Assembly: GCA_907165065.1 (NCBI GenBank)
Contig: OU015541.1
Coordinates: 11,771,001 to 11,835,000 of the forward strand
Direction of reading: 5' to 3'
DNA from: Caprimulgus europaeus
Lineage: Eukaryota > Chordata > Aves > Caprimulgiformes > Caprimulgidae
Length of the DNA: 64,000 nucleotides
The notes beneath the pieces are model-generated. The model made no database searches and was not told the DNA's origin. It worked only from the letters and a program-made list of their open reading frames with translations. Below, in pieces: positions 1-11,770 of the stretch (its first letter is position 1; every line of letters starts with the position of its first letter). Made by a program: the position numbers and the translations under genes.

Positions 1-3000
1 ATCAGTGGTGACAATTAGTGGTAGCCAAGCATTACTACCACTGTGTCATCCTAACTTGGCTCAGAGCACTTGCTGATGAAGGCTTTTTCTTGAGGCATTG
101 CTATCTCTAATGGAACAACACTCATGAACAACTGTTCTAGTATAGTACAAAAGCAACCTTTTAAATACTTACACAATTAGAAGCTGAATTTCTACTGAGA
201 GCCAAGTGCATGTTTGCATCAAAGGTCAAGCTTGATATAGTTAGGTAATAAAAACAAAATAATTAAATCAAACAATAAGATCAGAACAATGAAATTAATC
301 AGCAACAGAAACACAAAAACCTAAAACTATGACCTTACAACAAAGTGTGACTTTGAAAAGACAGAAGTTGAAACTCCTCCTCCTCCTCACAGTCCTTCAA
401 GCTGTGACTTTCAAAACTTCTGTTCAGCTTCCAACTAAGCCTAGGTGAAAAATCAGGCTCACCTGGTACACCCACGTTAAAATTCCCCCAGAAGCCTACA
501 TTGTCCTTCATTTACAGTACACAATTGATCTGCTTGGAGGAGGTAAAGCTGTTGAATTCCTGCTGGAAATGTTAAGACAATCTGTGGAAAAGAAGGGTTA
601 TGTGCTAAATCTCACTTGCTCATGGATTTACATTTCTCCACCTTGGGAATGTAGCTCCCCTTTAAACACATTCACTCTTCCCTCAGAAGCCCCACTACAG
701 AGTGTCCTGACAAGCTGTAGGAGAACAAGGCAGCCCCTAAATTTCCTATGCTGAAGTTGAGAGCTTTCCATTATAGAAGGTAAATAATTCTCCCCTTCCT
801 GGAGTTAACTCTCCTCCCTATCTGGCATTACCTCTGGTCTGCCCAAGTGCTCAGGTTGGGTGATTTCTCCAAACAGTTAATTCTGCTGAGGAGGTGGAGA
901 GCCTTTGGAGTCTGCTACATTAGAGTATGTACAACATCCTTCGAGCTGCTACCCCTACATGCTGGTATCACGTGTGAAAATGAGACTGAAATGCCTTTGG
1001 GAATACAACCACAGGCCTTTTGTATTTCAGGCATTGGGGGAATTATTCCTCCTGGAAGCCTTCTAGGAATTTTGGATTCAAATAATTCATAGTACCCATA
1101 TTTTGGGAAAATACATTCCGGTCTAAATGATTTCTGGGATTCTAAAACTTGCTATTTCCTGCCTCCTGCAGGAAGGTCACTTGGCAAAGGCATGCAGTGC
1201 CATGTATATATGACATCAGACGTGGACATGGTATTTTCATTTCCCAAGCAATGTCCAGTTGGAAACCACTGAAACCTCTTTAGCCACAGAGACAAAGATA
1301 CATCAGAGCACATCCTCACAAATTACATGCATCTTTGTGCAAAAGCTAGCACGGTGACAGTTAGCTGTTTCCCTCTGTTGTGTAGACATTCCTATACAGA
1401 TTACACACCTTACTAATTCTAGTCCAGTGAACTTCCCTCCTAGTTTATAACAGCGTCACATTATTAGTTAGGTTTTCCAGCATCTTTTGATAAAAATGGT
1501 GCTTTGATTGCTGTATAAAAAATACAAGGTGAGTTAAACATTCAGTGTTTTCTTATAAAATATTTAGGTTTATAAACTGTTGCAAACATGCTAGTGTTTG
1601 TATAAGATTCAGAGACATCTGTAATGCCTTTCATGGAAGATAATGTATAAGCTCTTAGCTACTGCAAAAGAGTTTTAAAGATGCTCTGCCCATCTTAAAG
1701 AAGAGCTACTTTGATAACAATTTGGTTTGAGCTTAATGTTTATTCCTCTCACTGCTGTCTAGGTTGAAATTTGCTTACTTTACGAGTGAAGCCCCAATGC
1801 ATTTAAAATTTAAACACCTAACTAGGACACACTTACTCAGCAAAACACATACACATGCCTGATTTCAGGTACAGGCTCCATGGTTTAAGTCTCAGGGCTC
1901 AAATCACATGCCCACATTATTTGTTTTAACAGACAGAAAAGCAGTTGGGAATACAGGCATTTCTGAGGCAGAAGACTGTAGTTCACAAAGGAAAGAAGCT
2001 CTAATGACTTGTTCTCAAGATATTGCCCAAATATCTACCACTACTAAGAAACAACTGCTGTTTCAGTTTTTGAATTGCTGTAAGGGGTTTTTGGTGGTGG
2101 TTTTATTTTCCACAACAGTGAAGTTATCTGGTAGATATTTTACTTTTCTTCCTTCTTAACAGTTTCCATGACATAAAATAAAAAAATAAAGCTACTTAGA
2201 CTACAAGTACACAATTGTTCCTATATCCAACAAAAGGCTAAGCAGAGGTGAGATTCTTCCACCATCAACAGACTACAAGATGTCACATTTGCATCTTGGG
2301 CCTTTTTCGTGCCAAACAACAGGAATAGTCAAGAATATTTCGGATTTTGAGTGCATTGCTCAAAACAGAACAATATCAGAGAGACTCTCCTTGGATTTCT
2401 CTTTCAGCTAATTTGGAGGTAGCACAGCTGATGCAAGATGAGTGTAAGTGTCAACCAGACAAATGCAATGCCAATAGCTGAACAGCACAGTCTGAAGAGA
2501 GTTATGGTATTCCCCCTCAAACCTATTTCCATCACACATCAAGTGTAAACATCGATCAAATGTGGTTCCGAATCAAAAGACTTACAGGGAGGATCTCGAG
2601 TTACCTTCACCTGGATCCATTCAATGTCTTCAGAACAACCCTGCCAATCAATCATGTTATGACTTCTGCAGATGGAGCATTTTACAGCATTTCATATTTT
2701 AAAGGACTAAGTGGCTGGTTGCACGTGCCAAACCACCAGCTCCACAGAATGACAAGCTTTCTGCTTCCTCACACAAGTCTAACAGACTGGAAAATAGCAA
2801 TGCAAGATGCCACAGCAGAGTTTCTCTGCTAATAAGGAGTAATTTCCATACCTACCTCTATCTTTCCATATCTATTTTTTTAAGTTCAAACATAGTAAAC
2901 TCCCCAAAGCAGTATTTCCTTCAAAGATCAAGCCTTTATGGAGCTCCTCCTCCACCCACATCTAATTGGCCTTCTTCATAGATTTGCAAGCCAGGACTGA

Positions 3001-5640
3001 AGAAAGTGACAGCTCCCTTCTGATATATTTGTATTTTAATATACAATATTTTAGTATACAATAATTTAATGTCTATCATCTAGACACAGTGGACAGAAAG
3101 GTGATTACCATTTTGGTAGATAAATGGCATCTGGTACACAGAGCAACATAGGGCCACAGAAACACCAGCACAGACAAACAATTGTTCTCAGAAGTCCTCT
3201 GTACAATGCTAATGGCACTGAATATGACCTTCAAAAATTCTTTGCATAGTAAATTAACTTTCCTCAAAGCATGAATTTATAGAAGAAAGGGAAAAAAAAC
3301 CCCACCAAAACTGAAGAGCTTTTATTTTGAGGACAAGGACGTTGTGATAAATTAAAATAAATTTATTCTTTAAAATAAATTTAAATAATTATAAGCTGAG
3401 GAACACCTTGAAAAGATTCCCTTCACTGCTCCTTTAGTTTAATTTAATGAGGGACACTAGATAACAATGCCAATAATAGATTGTTGTGGTAACTCATCAT
3501 GGCCACTACAACCCAGCTTTAATCAGACAGAAAAATATCAAGGGTTGGCCAGTGCAATCATTATAATATTGAAATTATTTTTTAAAAAAAGCAAGATATT
3601 TTAAAAGAGAACCTTTGTTTATTTGATTAACTCCTTGCCATCTATTTTAATGCTTTTCTCTTCTTCATGTAGTCATTTTCCACTCATTTCTCCTAGCTTC
3701 CCTGCTTGCTTTGCTTAGCAATGCACGTGTTGCAAGCACATGAAAACTATTCCAATGGCACCAATCATGCATGTTCTTGAAAGGCAGCTTTACCCTAAAA
3801 AGCACCCAGAGTCAGAACAAGATGTGAGACAAGTGGATCCAGCAAATGAATAGGAGGCATTACAGTGAGGCAATTACGATGAATATAAATAAGCTGGAGA
3901 GAAGAAATATCATTTCACTGAAACATGCAATTTTACTGAGCCCAAAATCATTCTTAGAGACAAATCTGCCTTCAGAGTGCTTCCAGTATGAGGATTTTTG
4001 AGGTTGGGTCAGTTGTGATCAAAGACAGCAACATCTCAGATATTTCAACCGACTCTCTCCACATTTTGCAAAGGCAAATTCTGAATGTGAGAATTGCCAT
4101 TATCTGACCATCTCACGTTGTAAAGTTAGCAAGAAACATCTTTGGGAAGGAGAATGTTCTTCAAGCCAGTTAGTCCATACCCTCTCTTGGTTTTACAAGA
4201 AGCCACCATGCAGAATTACCTAGAATACTTCAGAATGAGCTAGCTTGAGCATCAAAAGCAGTATAGACATGCTAATCTAACAAGCTGCTCAAATTAATCA
4301 GGTGGAGTTCCATACTGCACAACTGCAGATAGTGCAGTGGGAGCAGCTCGGCCAGGTACCTCCATACTCTACTGCACAGCCTCCTCTTGGCACTGCACAC
4401 CTGTCCAATCCATCCAGAACCACCAAACATAGGAAAGATCATGCAACAATGCACATTTCTGACAAGCTGCAACCAAGTCAGACAAGTCTGGTCACCCAGA
4501 CACTGCCAGTAACTCTTGTTAGCAATGATCTACGGGATGAAAAACATCCAGCAAACTACAGCTGTTTTGTTTTGAGGCTTTTTATTGTGGGTTATTTCTT
4601 TTTTTCTTTTTCTTTTTTTTTCATTCCCTCCCCCCATTAGGGAATTACTAATTGTTCCAAAGAGCTGTTAATTGGCTTACAGTTCCACATACATGGTCAA
4701 ACTGCTGGTCAGCTGGCAGGCACATCGTGCTTTCCCAACAGATTTATTTCACAGCTGGATTTGCCGTCTGAAAGGTCCTTCCCATTTCCAGCTCTGCAAC
4801 CCTTCCAGGCAGAAGGGAGGAGAGGAACAGCCATGCCTTTCCAGAGAGATGTAACAACCCTAGCAGGTTCTCAGCATGTCAATAACAATCTAATCAGACT
4901 GCATTATACTGAAGGGAAAATGAGATTTCTGACTTTGCCAGAACACTTCACGCATCCGCTTGCTCTGACAAACACATACAACACACTCCAGTTTCCAGAT
5001 GCAGATAAGGATAACCACAGTGTGGAAAACAATCCAAGAACTAGTCTAGCCAATTCTTAGCTGGACCTCAGCCTCTTTCCATCTCCTCTCCTTACTCTGG
5101 AATAACAATCGCTGCCTGTAAATTTAATGAAATTTCACAGACAACTCCTTTGTGTTTATGACAGACGGTGCCCTGCTGCTCTGAGGATACGTAGGAAAGA
5201 TGACTCAACAAACTGTCCCACCTTGCCTCTCCCCCAGCCTTGGTGGAATCACAGGGAAACCTGCAAACCCAGCAATGCCCAGGGAGCAGGAATTAGCCCT
5301 GGAAAAGTCCTGATGGCATCTCTAAAGAAAGAACAGCTGCAAGAACCTCTCCTTCCCACAGGGCTGACCAACTGTACAGAGATGTCACCAGGCTTTTCTT
5401 CTGCTCCATGTAATTCCTGCTAGAGCTCCCTCCTTGGGCAGGGCTGATTAAAGCTGACTTAACCCCGACTGTAAAACTGGGGGTACCATCCCCAGATGGC
5501 TGTAGTTAACCTAAATTAACCACTGGCTTGTGAATGGATGAGCAATGAACCCCCCCTTAGAGAGCAGAGTTCCATGTTGGCTCCTTCTCCAGCATGCTCA
5601 TAGGCAAGGACTCATACCCAGTAGCAATCTGTCCTTAGCA

Positions 5641-5663
5641 TAAATAAATAATTAAATAAATAA
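5641..5663. repeat. (TAAA)n microsatellite
   Basis: Interrupted TAAATAAATAATTAAATAAA array, followed by more A/T-rich sequence. It is simple sequence with no associated gene. Confidence 0.8.
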
Positions 5664-5760
5664 CATTATAAAATAACGTCATAGGATTCTGATTTCAGAT
5701 CCACTGCCTGGAGGAAGGAGGAGGATATTTTATTTCTTTCCTGGCTGATTACCTAAAGAG

Positions 5761-5782
5761 AAAAAAAAAATAAAAATAAAAA
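5761..5782. repeat. A-rich simple sequence
   Basis: An A10 run is followed by TAAAAATAAAAATT. Low complexity. Confidence 0.8.
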
Positions 5783-6403
5783 TTACTAGCTCCAGTGAAT
5801 GAAAAAGAACCTTTTAGTCCAAACGCCTCAGTCAGGTCATCCAAATTCCCGGTTGCCTTGATCTCTTTTCCAGCCAATGAGCTTCTCTTCAGCTCTGACT
5901 GATGGTGTCATATATTTAAAAATGTGTTTATTCTGACAATTTGCTGTACTTTTATGTAAGAGGACAGGCAAGCAACCCATCCCCAAAACCTCAAGGAAAC
6001 AGCACAAGCCTTGGCTGCTAGACTAGTTGGCTCCCTGTGGACTGCTGATTCTTGGACAAACTGTTATTCCATCCTCAAAATATGTACTTACACTGAAAAA
6101 GAAAATGCACACACAAACATACAACTAGGTATTAAGAGCTTTGGTAGATCTGTGACTCTGATCTTGTGACTAAGGTGTCAGCTGCTTCTGAAGAAATGGA
6201 CATGGTAGTGGAAAAAAAACCAACAAAAACCTAAACAAAAAACCAAAGGAAGAGTGAACACTGAACTGCCCACAGCTGGACTGAGCTGAACTTCCACTGC
6301 TGAGCCACTAACGCTAGGTTTTCCTCATTGCTTCAGTGTCAGTGAGGTTATGGAAACCAGAGAGTCAAACAAATGGGAATTTCTAAACAGATCAAGAGCT
6401 AAA

Positions 6404-6429
6404 GGAGGGGGGGGAAAAGGGTGTGGGGG
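6404..6429 (+). other. G-run cluster, possible G-quadruplex
   Basis: GG-A-G8-A4-GGG-TGT-G5. The G8 run can supply two G-tracts, so four tracts of three G with short loops are available on the plus strand. No promoter or gene start is recognised nearby. Confidence 0.5.
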
Positions 6430-9400
6430 AGAATATTTGGAGAACATCCGTTCCGTGAAGAGTTGTGTGTTTCTCAGGGTACCCAAGAGAAGGGGACACA
6501 GGCCTATACAAGACAGGTCAGATCACATCACCTCTTTCCTATTTCCCTTGGTTGCTTTTTACCACTCCCTTCTGAGTACATTTCCCTTTGGTTGTGAGAA
6601 ACACATAATCCACCAGCCCTCTTAAAAAGCACGTGGCAGTGGCACTGCCTGAAACAAAAACCAGATTTCTGCCTTCAAATCCCCTGCTCTACCCTCTCTG
6701 ATCAGACCTAACCTTCATCTGAACAGAAAAGACAGGATTTTGGAACCAGGCACAACCCCACTGTACACCAAATGAGCACAAGCATTATTCCAAACACAGC
6801 TGGTGGGGCTCCTTGGTCCCCCTCACTCCCTTTCCCTACAGAGTTCACCTCTGGTTTTCACACAAATGCCTGCATGGCCACAGTGGAAATGTGCTCCCAG
6901 GTCTGCACATGCTTCTCCATGCTCAGGGGTCAGCAGCCCTGCAAACGATGCCAGACAGTGACATGATGAATGGAGCACAGGGACTAGATTAAAATAGACT
7001 TTCAAATGCAGTTCAATTTAAATAAATCCCCCTATTTTTGTTGCTGTTGACTGGCTGAAACTACTTTTAGTCTTTACCATTTGTCTTCTTTTTCTACAAC
7101 CTATTTGTAGCTAGCACAGATTGCCATAGACTAACAACAGAGGCACATGAGCTCACTGTCTCCTAGGCTACACCCACACACCACATGCTCACATTCCCAT
7201 GGGTTGCCCCAGTGAAGGTCCCCACTTAGATCCAGACCACGAGCTCCTGGGTTGTCCACCTGCCACCCTACACTGCACACTGATGCCTGTCCTGCAGCCC
7301 TCTTCCACCCACCATCACCTCACACCCCAGAGTCCTGGGATGTACCCCATATTGGGATCTTCTTCCCACAGCTATGTCCAGCATCCAGTGCAGGTCAGCT
7401 GCATCAGCACCCTATCACAGCCTGACATCCAGCTGATGTATCAGGGGAGAGAAGATGCTGAAGACTGCACTGAGGGCTTGCCAGGGGAGAGGATGCAACC
7501 TACATGGAGGTGGTAGACAGCCATGCTCATCTCCAGAGCCATAGAATGCACCAATCAACCTTGAGCGAGTCCCTGTCCAGCACAGCTGAGCTGCAGGAGG
7601 AACCCTCAGGTGAGTTCACTCAGTACACTGCCCATAGGTCATAGTATCCAGTGGCAGGACCCAACTGATCTCCATGCCCAATACCAGGCTGCTAATAAGA
7701 CAAGGGGAAAAGACAAGAAGCTCATGCTTGGTATCTTCAGATGATATCAACTCTGGAGGACAGCCATCCAAGACCAGAAGGAACTGGGTATCACCAACTA
7801 GCTGCTGATCAAAGCAGAGCATTTTTTTTAGCTGTAAGGCACAGAAATTTGACACTAAATTCTCCGTTGCCAGAGCTTTGCCAACATGAAGCACCACTGT
7901 CACTATAAAAGGTGCCCAGACATTCCCATCCATGGCACTGCCGTAGATAGGACATGCTTTTCCATCCAACATGACAGCAATTAGCCCTGGATTATTGCCA
8001 GTCTACAGGGTGCCCTGCAATAACAGCCCAAGTTCCTGCTCATCACTTGGGACAACACACAAACACTCACATTAGAAACACAGCCACAAGGACTGCAGGT
8101 CTCTTGAGCTTCTGCACCTGCAATCTGAGACAAGCAAACATCTCCTTTCCATCACATGACAAAGTACATAGCTTCTGTCTGTAATGTCAATGAAATCATT
8201 TCTCAGGTATCTGCAGCCCCGTGGGGCTGACCTGCAGGGCTTGGAGGTAACTCTGCATCTCTGATGTTCTCAGAAATGTCACCAGTGAACAGACACATAT
8301 TGTGGTAAGTACAAAAAGACTCTGATATCAACATATAAAACCTTTTCCTGCTATCAAATAAAAGCAGAATAAACTGGCCACACAAAGAAACTACTGGCAA
8401 AGAGGAAACCCCAGAAACCCAGCCCACATTTAACATCACTCAAGGGGACTGCCTGCTCCATCGTGAGTCTAAGAACCAAGGAAAACCACTTACAAAGACT
8501 GGCAAACAACAGTTAAAATTCACAGCTGTAAAGTATTTTAATCTTTTTTTCTTTTTCTTTCTTTCCCCCCAGTCTCAGGGTGCTGGGCACATCCAAAATC
8601 CTGCTTGTGCAGCCAGCTCCTGTTACCTGGGAGGCAATGCAGGGAGACACAGGGACACTGTGGGACAGCAGTGTTGGAGAAGCACTTCTGCAGATAGTGG
8701 TTGATGTGACCATCAGTTCTTCACAGGTTCTGCTAGTGCTAGTGTCTGTCTTCGTGGCAGTTCACCTCCCAAAGCCATGGCTGCCAAGTAGGGTAACATT
8801 TTGCCCAGTTCATTTCTTTCTGCTTGCTGTGTCATGGTTTGGTGTAAGTCATCATGATCTCAATTCACAGCAGCCAAATAGCCCTATAAATCCCAAGGGT
8901 GCTAGAGCTGTCATGACTGCAGTCTACCTAGCAGCTTCCTTGCCAAAAATTTCCTGCAAAACCTCCTATCTGAGGCAGTCCTACATTTCCCACCCACATG
9001 GTTCTTCCTGAACCTTTCCAGATGGGACACATTCAGTCAGCACTGGAAGGGCTCAGCAGCCTGGATGCTATCAGCAGTTTGGGGATGTAACCTCCAGGGA
9101 TCTGTATCAGGACTGCACAGATCTCATTGATCTCCTCCCTTTTAACTTGGCAGAAAGCTAAAGTTTTCAAAAATTATTCTCTTTAACCCTTGTGAAGAAG
9201 AGATCTCGGGGATTTGAGTGCTGATCTTCATAACTCTTCATTAGGAGGTGAAGGAGCTTGTTCGAGATTCTGATCAGTGCAGCACAGCTCAGAGGAGCGG
9301 GTCAGAAAACGTCAAAGATGGATCAACATTGAAGAAGATGGTTGTGTTTCTCAATGAGCTCCACGGTTTAAAATGCTGGAGGGCAGTGGCCAGGAGGGAG

Positions 9401-9574
9401 GGAAAGGGTGTACGGTGACATGGAGGAAGGGAGAGAAAGCCTTAGCCAGCAATACAAGCATCCTGAGTCACTCTGCTGGGGAGGTGAGGCTGCCTTGCCA
9501 AGGAAAGGCTGACAGAGTAAGTCAGATGCCTGGACTAATTCCATGGTGTTTAAAAAAAATTAAAAATATATATC

Positions 9575-9596
9575 TTTTTTTTTTTTTTTTTTTTTT
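9575..9596. repeat. T22 homopolymer
   Basis: An uninterrupted run of 22 T, preceded by an A-rich TAAAAATATATATC segment. It could be the A tail of a minus-strand retrocopy whose body would lie at higher coordinates, where a CpG-dense patch occurs, but no polyadenylation signal is seen at the expected place. Confidence 0.85.
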
Positions 9597-9789
9597 AAAC
9601 AAAATGGGGCAATTCTAGCCACAACCAGAATATAAAATCCCACTGATGTGAGCCCTGGTCACTCACTGCTCTGACTGCCAGGGCTGCCCCTGTTGGTGTG
9701 GACAAGCAAGGGGGTAAGCATGGTCCATGCCAGGCTTCTGAATGAGCCACAACCCCAGGCTTGTGCAGAGCAGCTCCCAATGAATCACG

Positions 9790-9940
9790 AGCGTGTGCAA
9801 GGCAGAGCACTCCAGCCACTCCCCCACGGCCACGGCGAGCATCGCTCCGCTGCGAGCGTCGAGGGGAGCCGTGTGCTCAGTCCCAGCCCTGCCATTGCCA
9901 GGAGGGAGCTGCTCCCCATCCCTGCGCCATCCCCGCCTCC
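9790..9940. promoter_or_regulatory. Small CpG-dense patch
   Basis: By eye there are about 13 CpG dinucleotides in 150 bases, nine of them in the 50 bases around 9823-9873 (CACGGCCACGGCGAGCATCG, then CTCCGCTGCGAGCGTCGAG). Surrounding kilobases have few CpGs. It is too short to count as a standard CpG island. It could be a weak promoter or enhancer, or a young GC-rich insertion. No TATA box, initiator or supported exon was found beside it. Confidence 0.3.
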
Positions 9941-9959
9941 CTTGGAAATGCAGCAGCTG

Positions 9960-11014
9960 TGAACATCTCCAAGATGAACATTTTTAGATGAGAGAGGAGC
10001 TTGTTCTGCTGACTCATAAATGTGATTTTCATAAAGAAGCGGTGATTTTGTTGAACTCTGATTTCACTTTGCCTAGGTCTCCACAGCTGTTTTCTGCAGC
10101 TATAAGCCATCCAGGTTATTAATTATTTTCCTTTTTTTTTTCTGCTATAAAACCTTCTACATTTCACTGAACTTTTAATTAGAAATACAGCAATGAAAAT
10201 CTGATTATTTTTTTTTTAATATATAGCAAAAGTGCTGTGCTACCTACCAAGGCCTTTGAAAACATAAGTGTCCCTACCAGCAAACCTCACCCCTTTTTTT
10301 TTTTAACTGACAAAATACAAAGTGAATACAAAACCTGAAAAAGAAAATAACTTTTATTTTCCATCATTACTCGAGCACTAAAAACACACTACATTTCATA
10401 GCCCTCTGAACTGGGTTAAAGTTGGTTCTGACAACAGGAGGAAACCATATTTCCATTTTGTCTTATAAGTATTTTTCCTGCAGTGCTTTGCTTCAGCACT
10501 GAGGGTCCAAGGACCTAGGCACAAAAGTGTTTGCAGGCAGAAATAAGATCTTTCATTAGATGAACCGGAATAGCTGGAAAAATTAGATAAGTTTCCAGGT
10601 GCTTCCTAACCAGTCAGTCTCACACAGTCACTAAGACAAGTCTATTAAACCCCTTGAGCTGGAGAACTCCACGGGCTCTGCTTAGGCTCGCTTTCAGTCC
10701 TTGTTTTCAGAAGCATAAGTGGTTTTTACAGCTTACTTGACCAAAGGGCAAGGATTAGATCTCTCCAGTTTCAGAGAAGTGTCTGCTCACCTCTTAAACC
10801 AGCCAGAATCACTTCAATTACTTTAGTAGCTTTGCTTTCTTCCGGGCTCCTTCCTTTTCATTTGTGAAAAGAAATGGCCAGAAGAGTGATCTAGAAAATA
10901 AATACACACAAAACCCATAAAAAAGCACAAGTAGACCCAGTCCCCTTTTGTGATCTATCATATCTATTCTCCTTAGTTCCTTCCCAAGCCCAACTCCACC
11001 AAAATCCACATCAG
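9960..11014. other. Non-coding stretch, no supported gene
   Basis: AT-leaning sequence with several T8-T10 runs. Nothing was recognised before CR1 copy 1. Confidence 0.65.
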
Positions 11015-11265
11015 ATCACGGAATCACAGCACAGTGGGGTCAGAAGGGACCTCAGCAGGTCATCCAGTCCAACCCCCCTGCCAAAGCAGGTTCCCTACAC
11101 CAGGTTGCACAGGAACAGGTCCAGGTGGGTTTGAACATCTCCAGAGATGGAGACTCCACACCCTCTCTGGGCAGCCTGTCCCAGGGCTCTGGCACCCTCA
11201 CAGTAAATAAGTTTTTCCTTATGTTTGGGTGGAATTTCTGTTGTTCCAGTTAAAGTTTGATTGCT
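11015..11265 (-). mobile_element. CR1 LINE, 3'-end fragment (copy 1)
   Basis: Plus-strand reading begins with the degenerate octamer-like head ATCACGGAATCACAG. It continues through GAAGGGACCTCAGCAGGTCATCCAG, TCCAACCCCCCTGCC, a CTCCAGAGATGGAGACTCCAC block, CTCTCTGGGCAGCCTGTCCC and AGTAAATAAGTTTTTCCTTATG (split here into short pieces). This is the reverse complement of the avian CR1 3' region, so the element lies in minus orientation with its 3' end at the low coordinate. It is truncated at the 5' side, as most CR1 copies are, and contains no open reverse transcriptase. Similarity to the family fades near 11255-11265. No target-site duplication is visible, which is usual for CR1. Family identity is recognised from memory; the subfamily was not assigned. 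Confidence 0.93.
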
Positions 11266-11589
11266 CCCAGTGCAGTGACCCTGTGGTACAGCTGCTGGAG
11301 ATCAAAGGTGATGCCATGGTATTTCATAGGGCAGTGACCAAGTCACCAGCTCCATCCTAACCCCATAAAATTCATGGAGAGAGAGGAAGGAGGACGGTAG
11401 GGTGTCCAGCAGCGTGCTTCTCCCAGGTACCATAGACCTTCCATTCTGTGAACTCAGCAGATAAGAATGGAAATCACTGATGGAAAAACGGGGCACCAGA
11501 GAGCACAGAGCCCTCTTCGTGATCTTACCTGCAGCTCAGTGGTATGTGGGGCTTCTACACGTACGCACTGCAAGCATGACTGCAGAAAA

Positions 11590-11770
11590 ATAGCACTCAG
11601 TGCTGTTAAAAATGATCTTATTTAACCTTTGAAAATGAAAGCAATGATTATGAAAGAGGTGACAAGGTTGTTCTGGATATTCTAATTGAAAATTGCTGCC
11701 GTTTTCCCAGCTCCTCTGGATATGGGGCTTCAGTTAATCAGAATTCAATGATAAATAGTGCTGGGAATGA
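11590..11770. promoter_or_regulatory. Candidate conserved non-coding segment
   Basis: Complex, repeat-free sequence just downstream of CR1 copy 1, with several homeodomain/POU-like AT motifs (CAATGATTATGAAAG, CTAATTGAAAATTG, CAGTTAATCAGAATTC, GGATTATTTG). The call rests on motif density and appearance only; conservation was not tested. Confidence 0.22.

Larger units (their letters stand above)
1..9574. other. Non-coding stretch, no supported gene
   Basis: The sequence is complex and single-copy-looking, with small A/T tracts and a 14-base direct repeat TTAAAATAAATTTA at 3352-3365 and 3370-3383. Open frames here are 60-143 codons, unrecognised and overlapping one another. A GC-richer part at 6800-9300 contains no CpG island and no CR1. 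The longest frame (8580-9011 plus) shows no domain. Confidence 0.7.

Noticed and set aside
9595..9819. 74-codon minus-strand frame beside the T22 tract
   Set aside because: Its residue make-up follows from local GC content, no protein family is recognised, and it has no polyadenylation signal at the end near the T tract.
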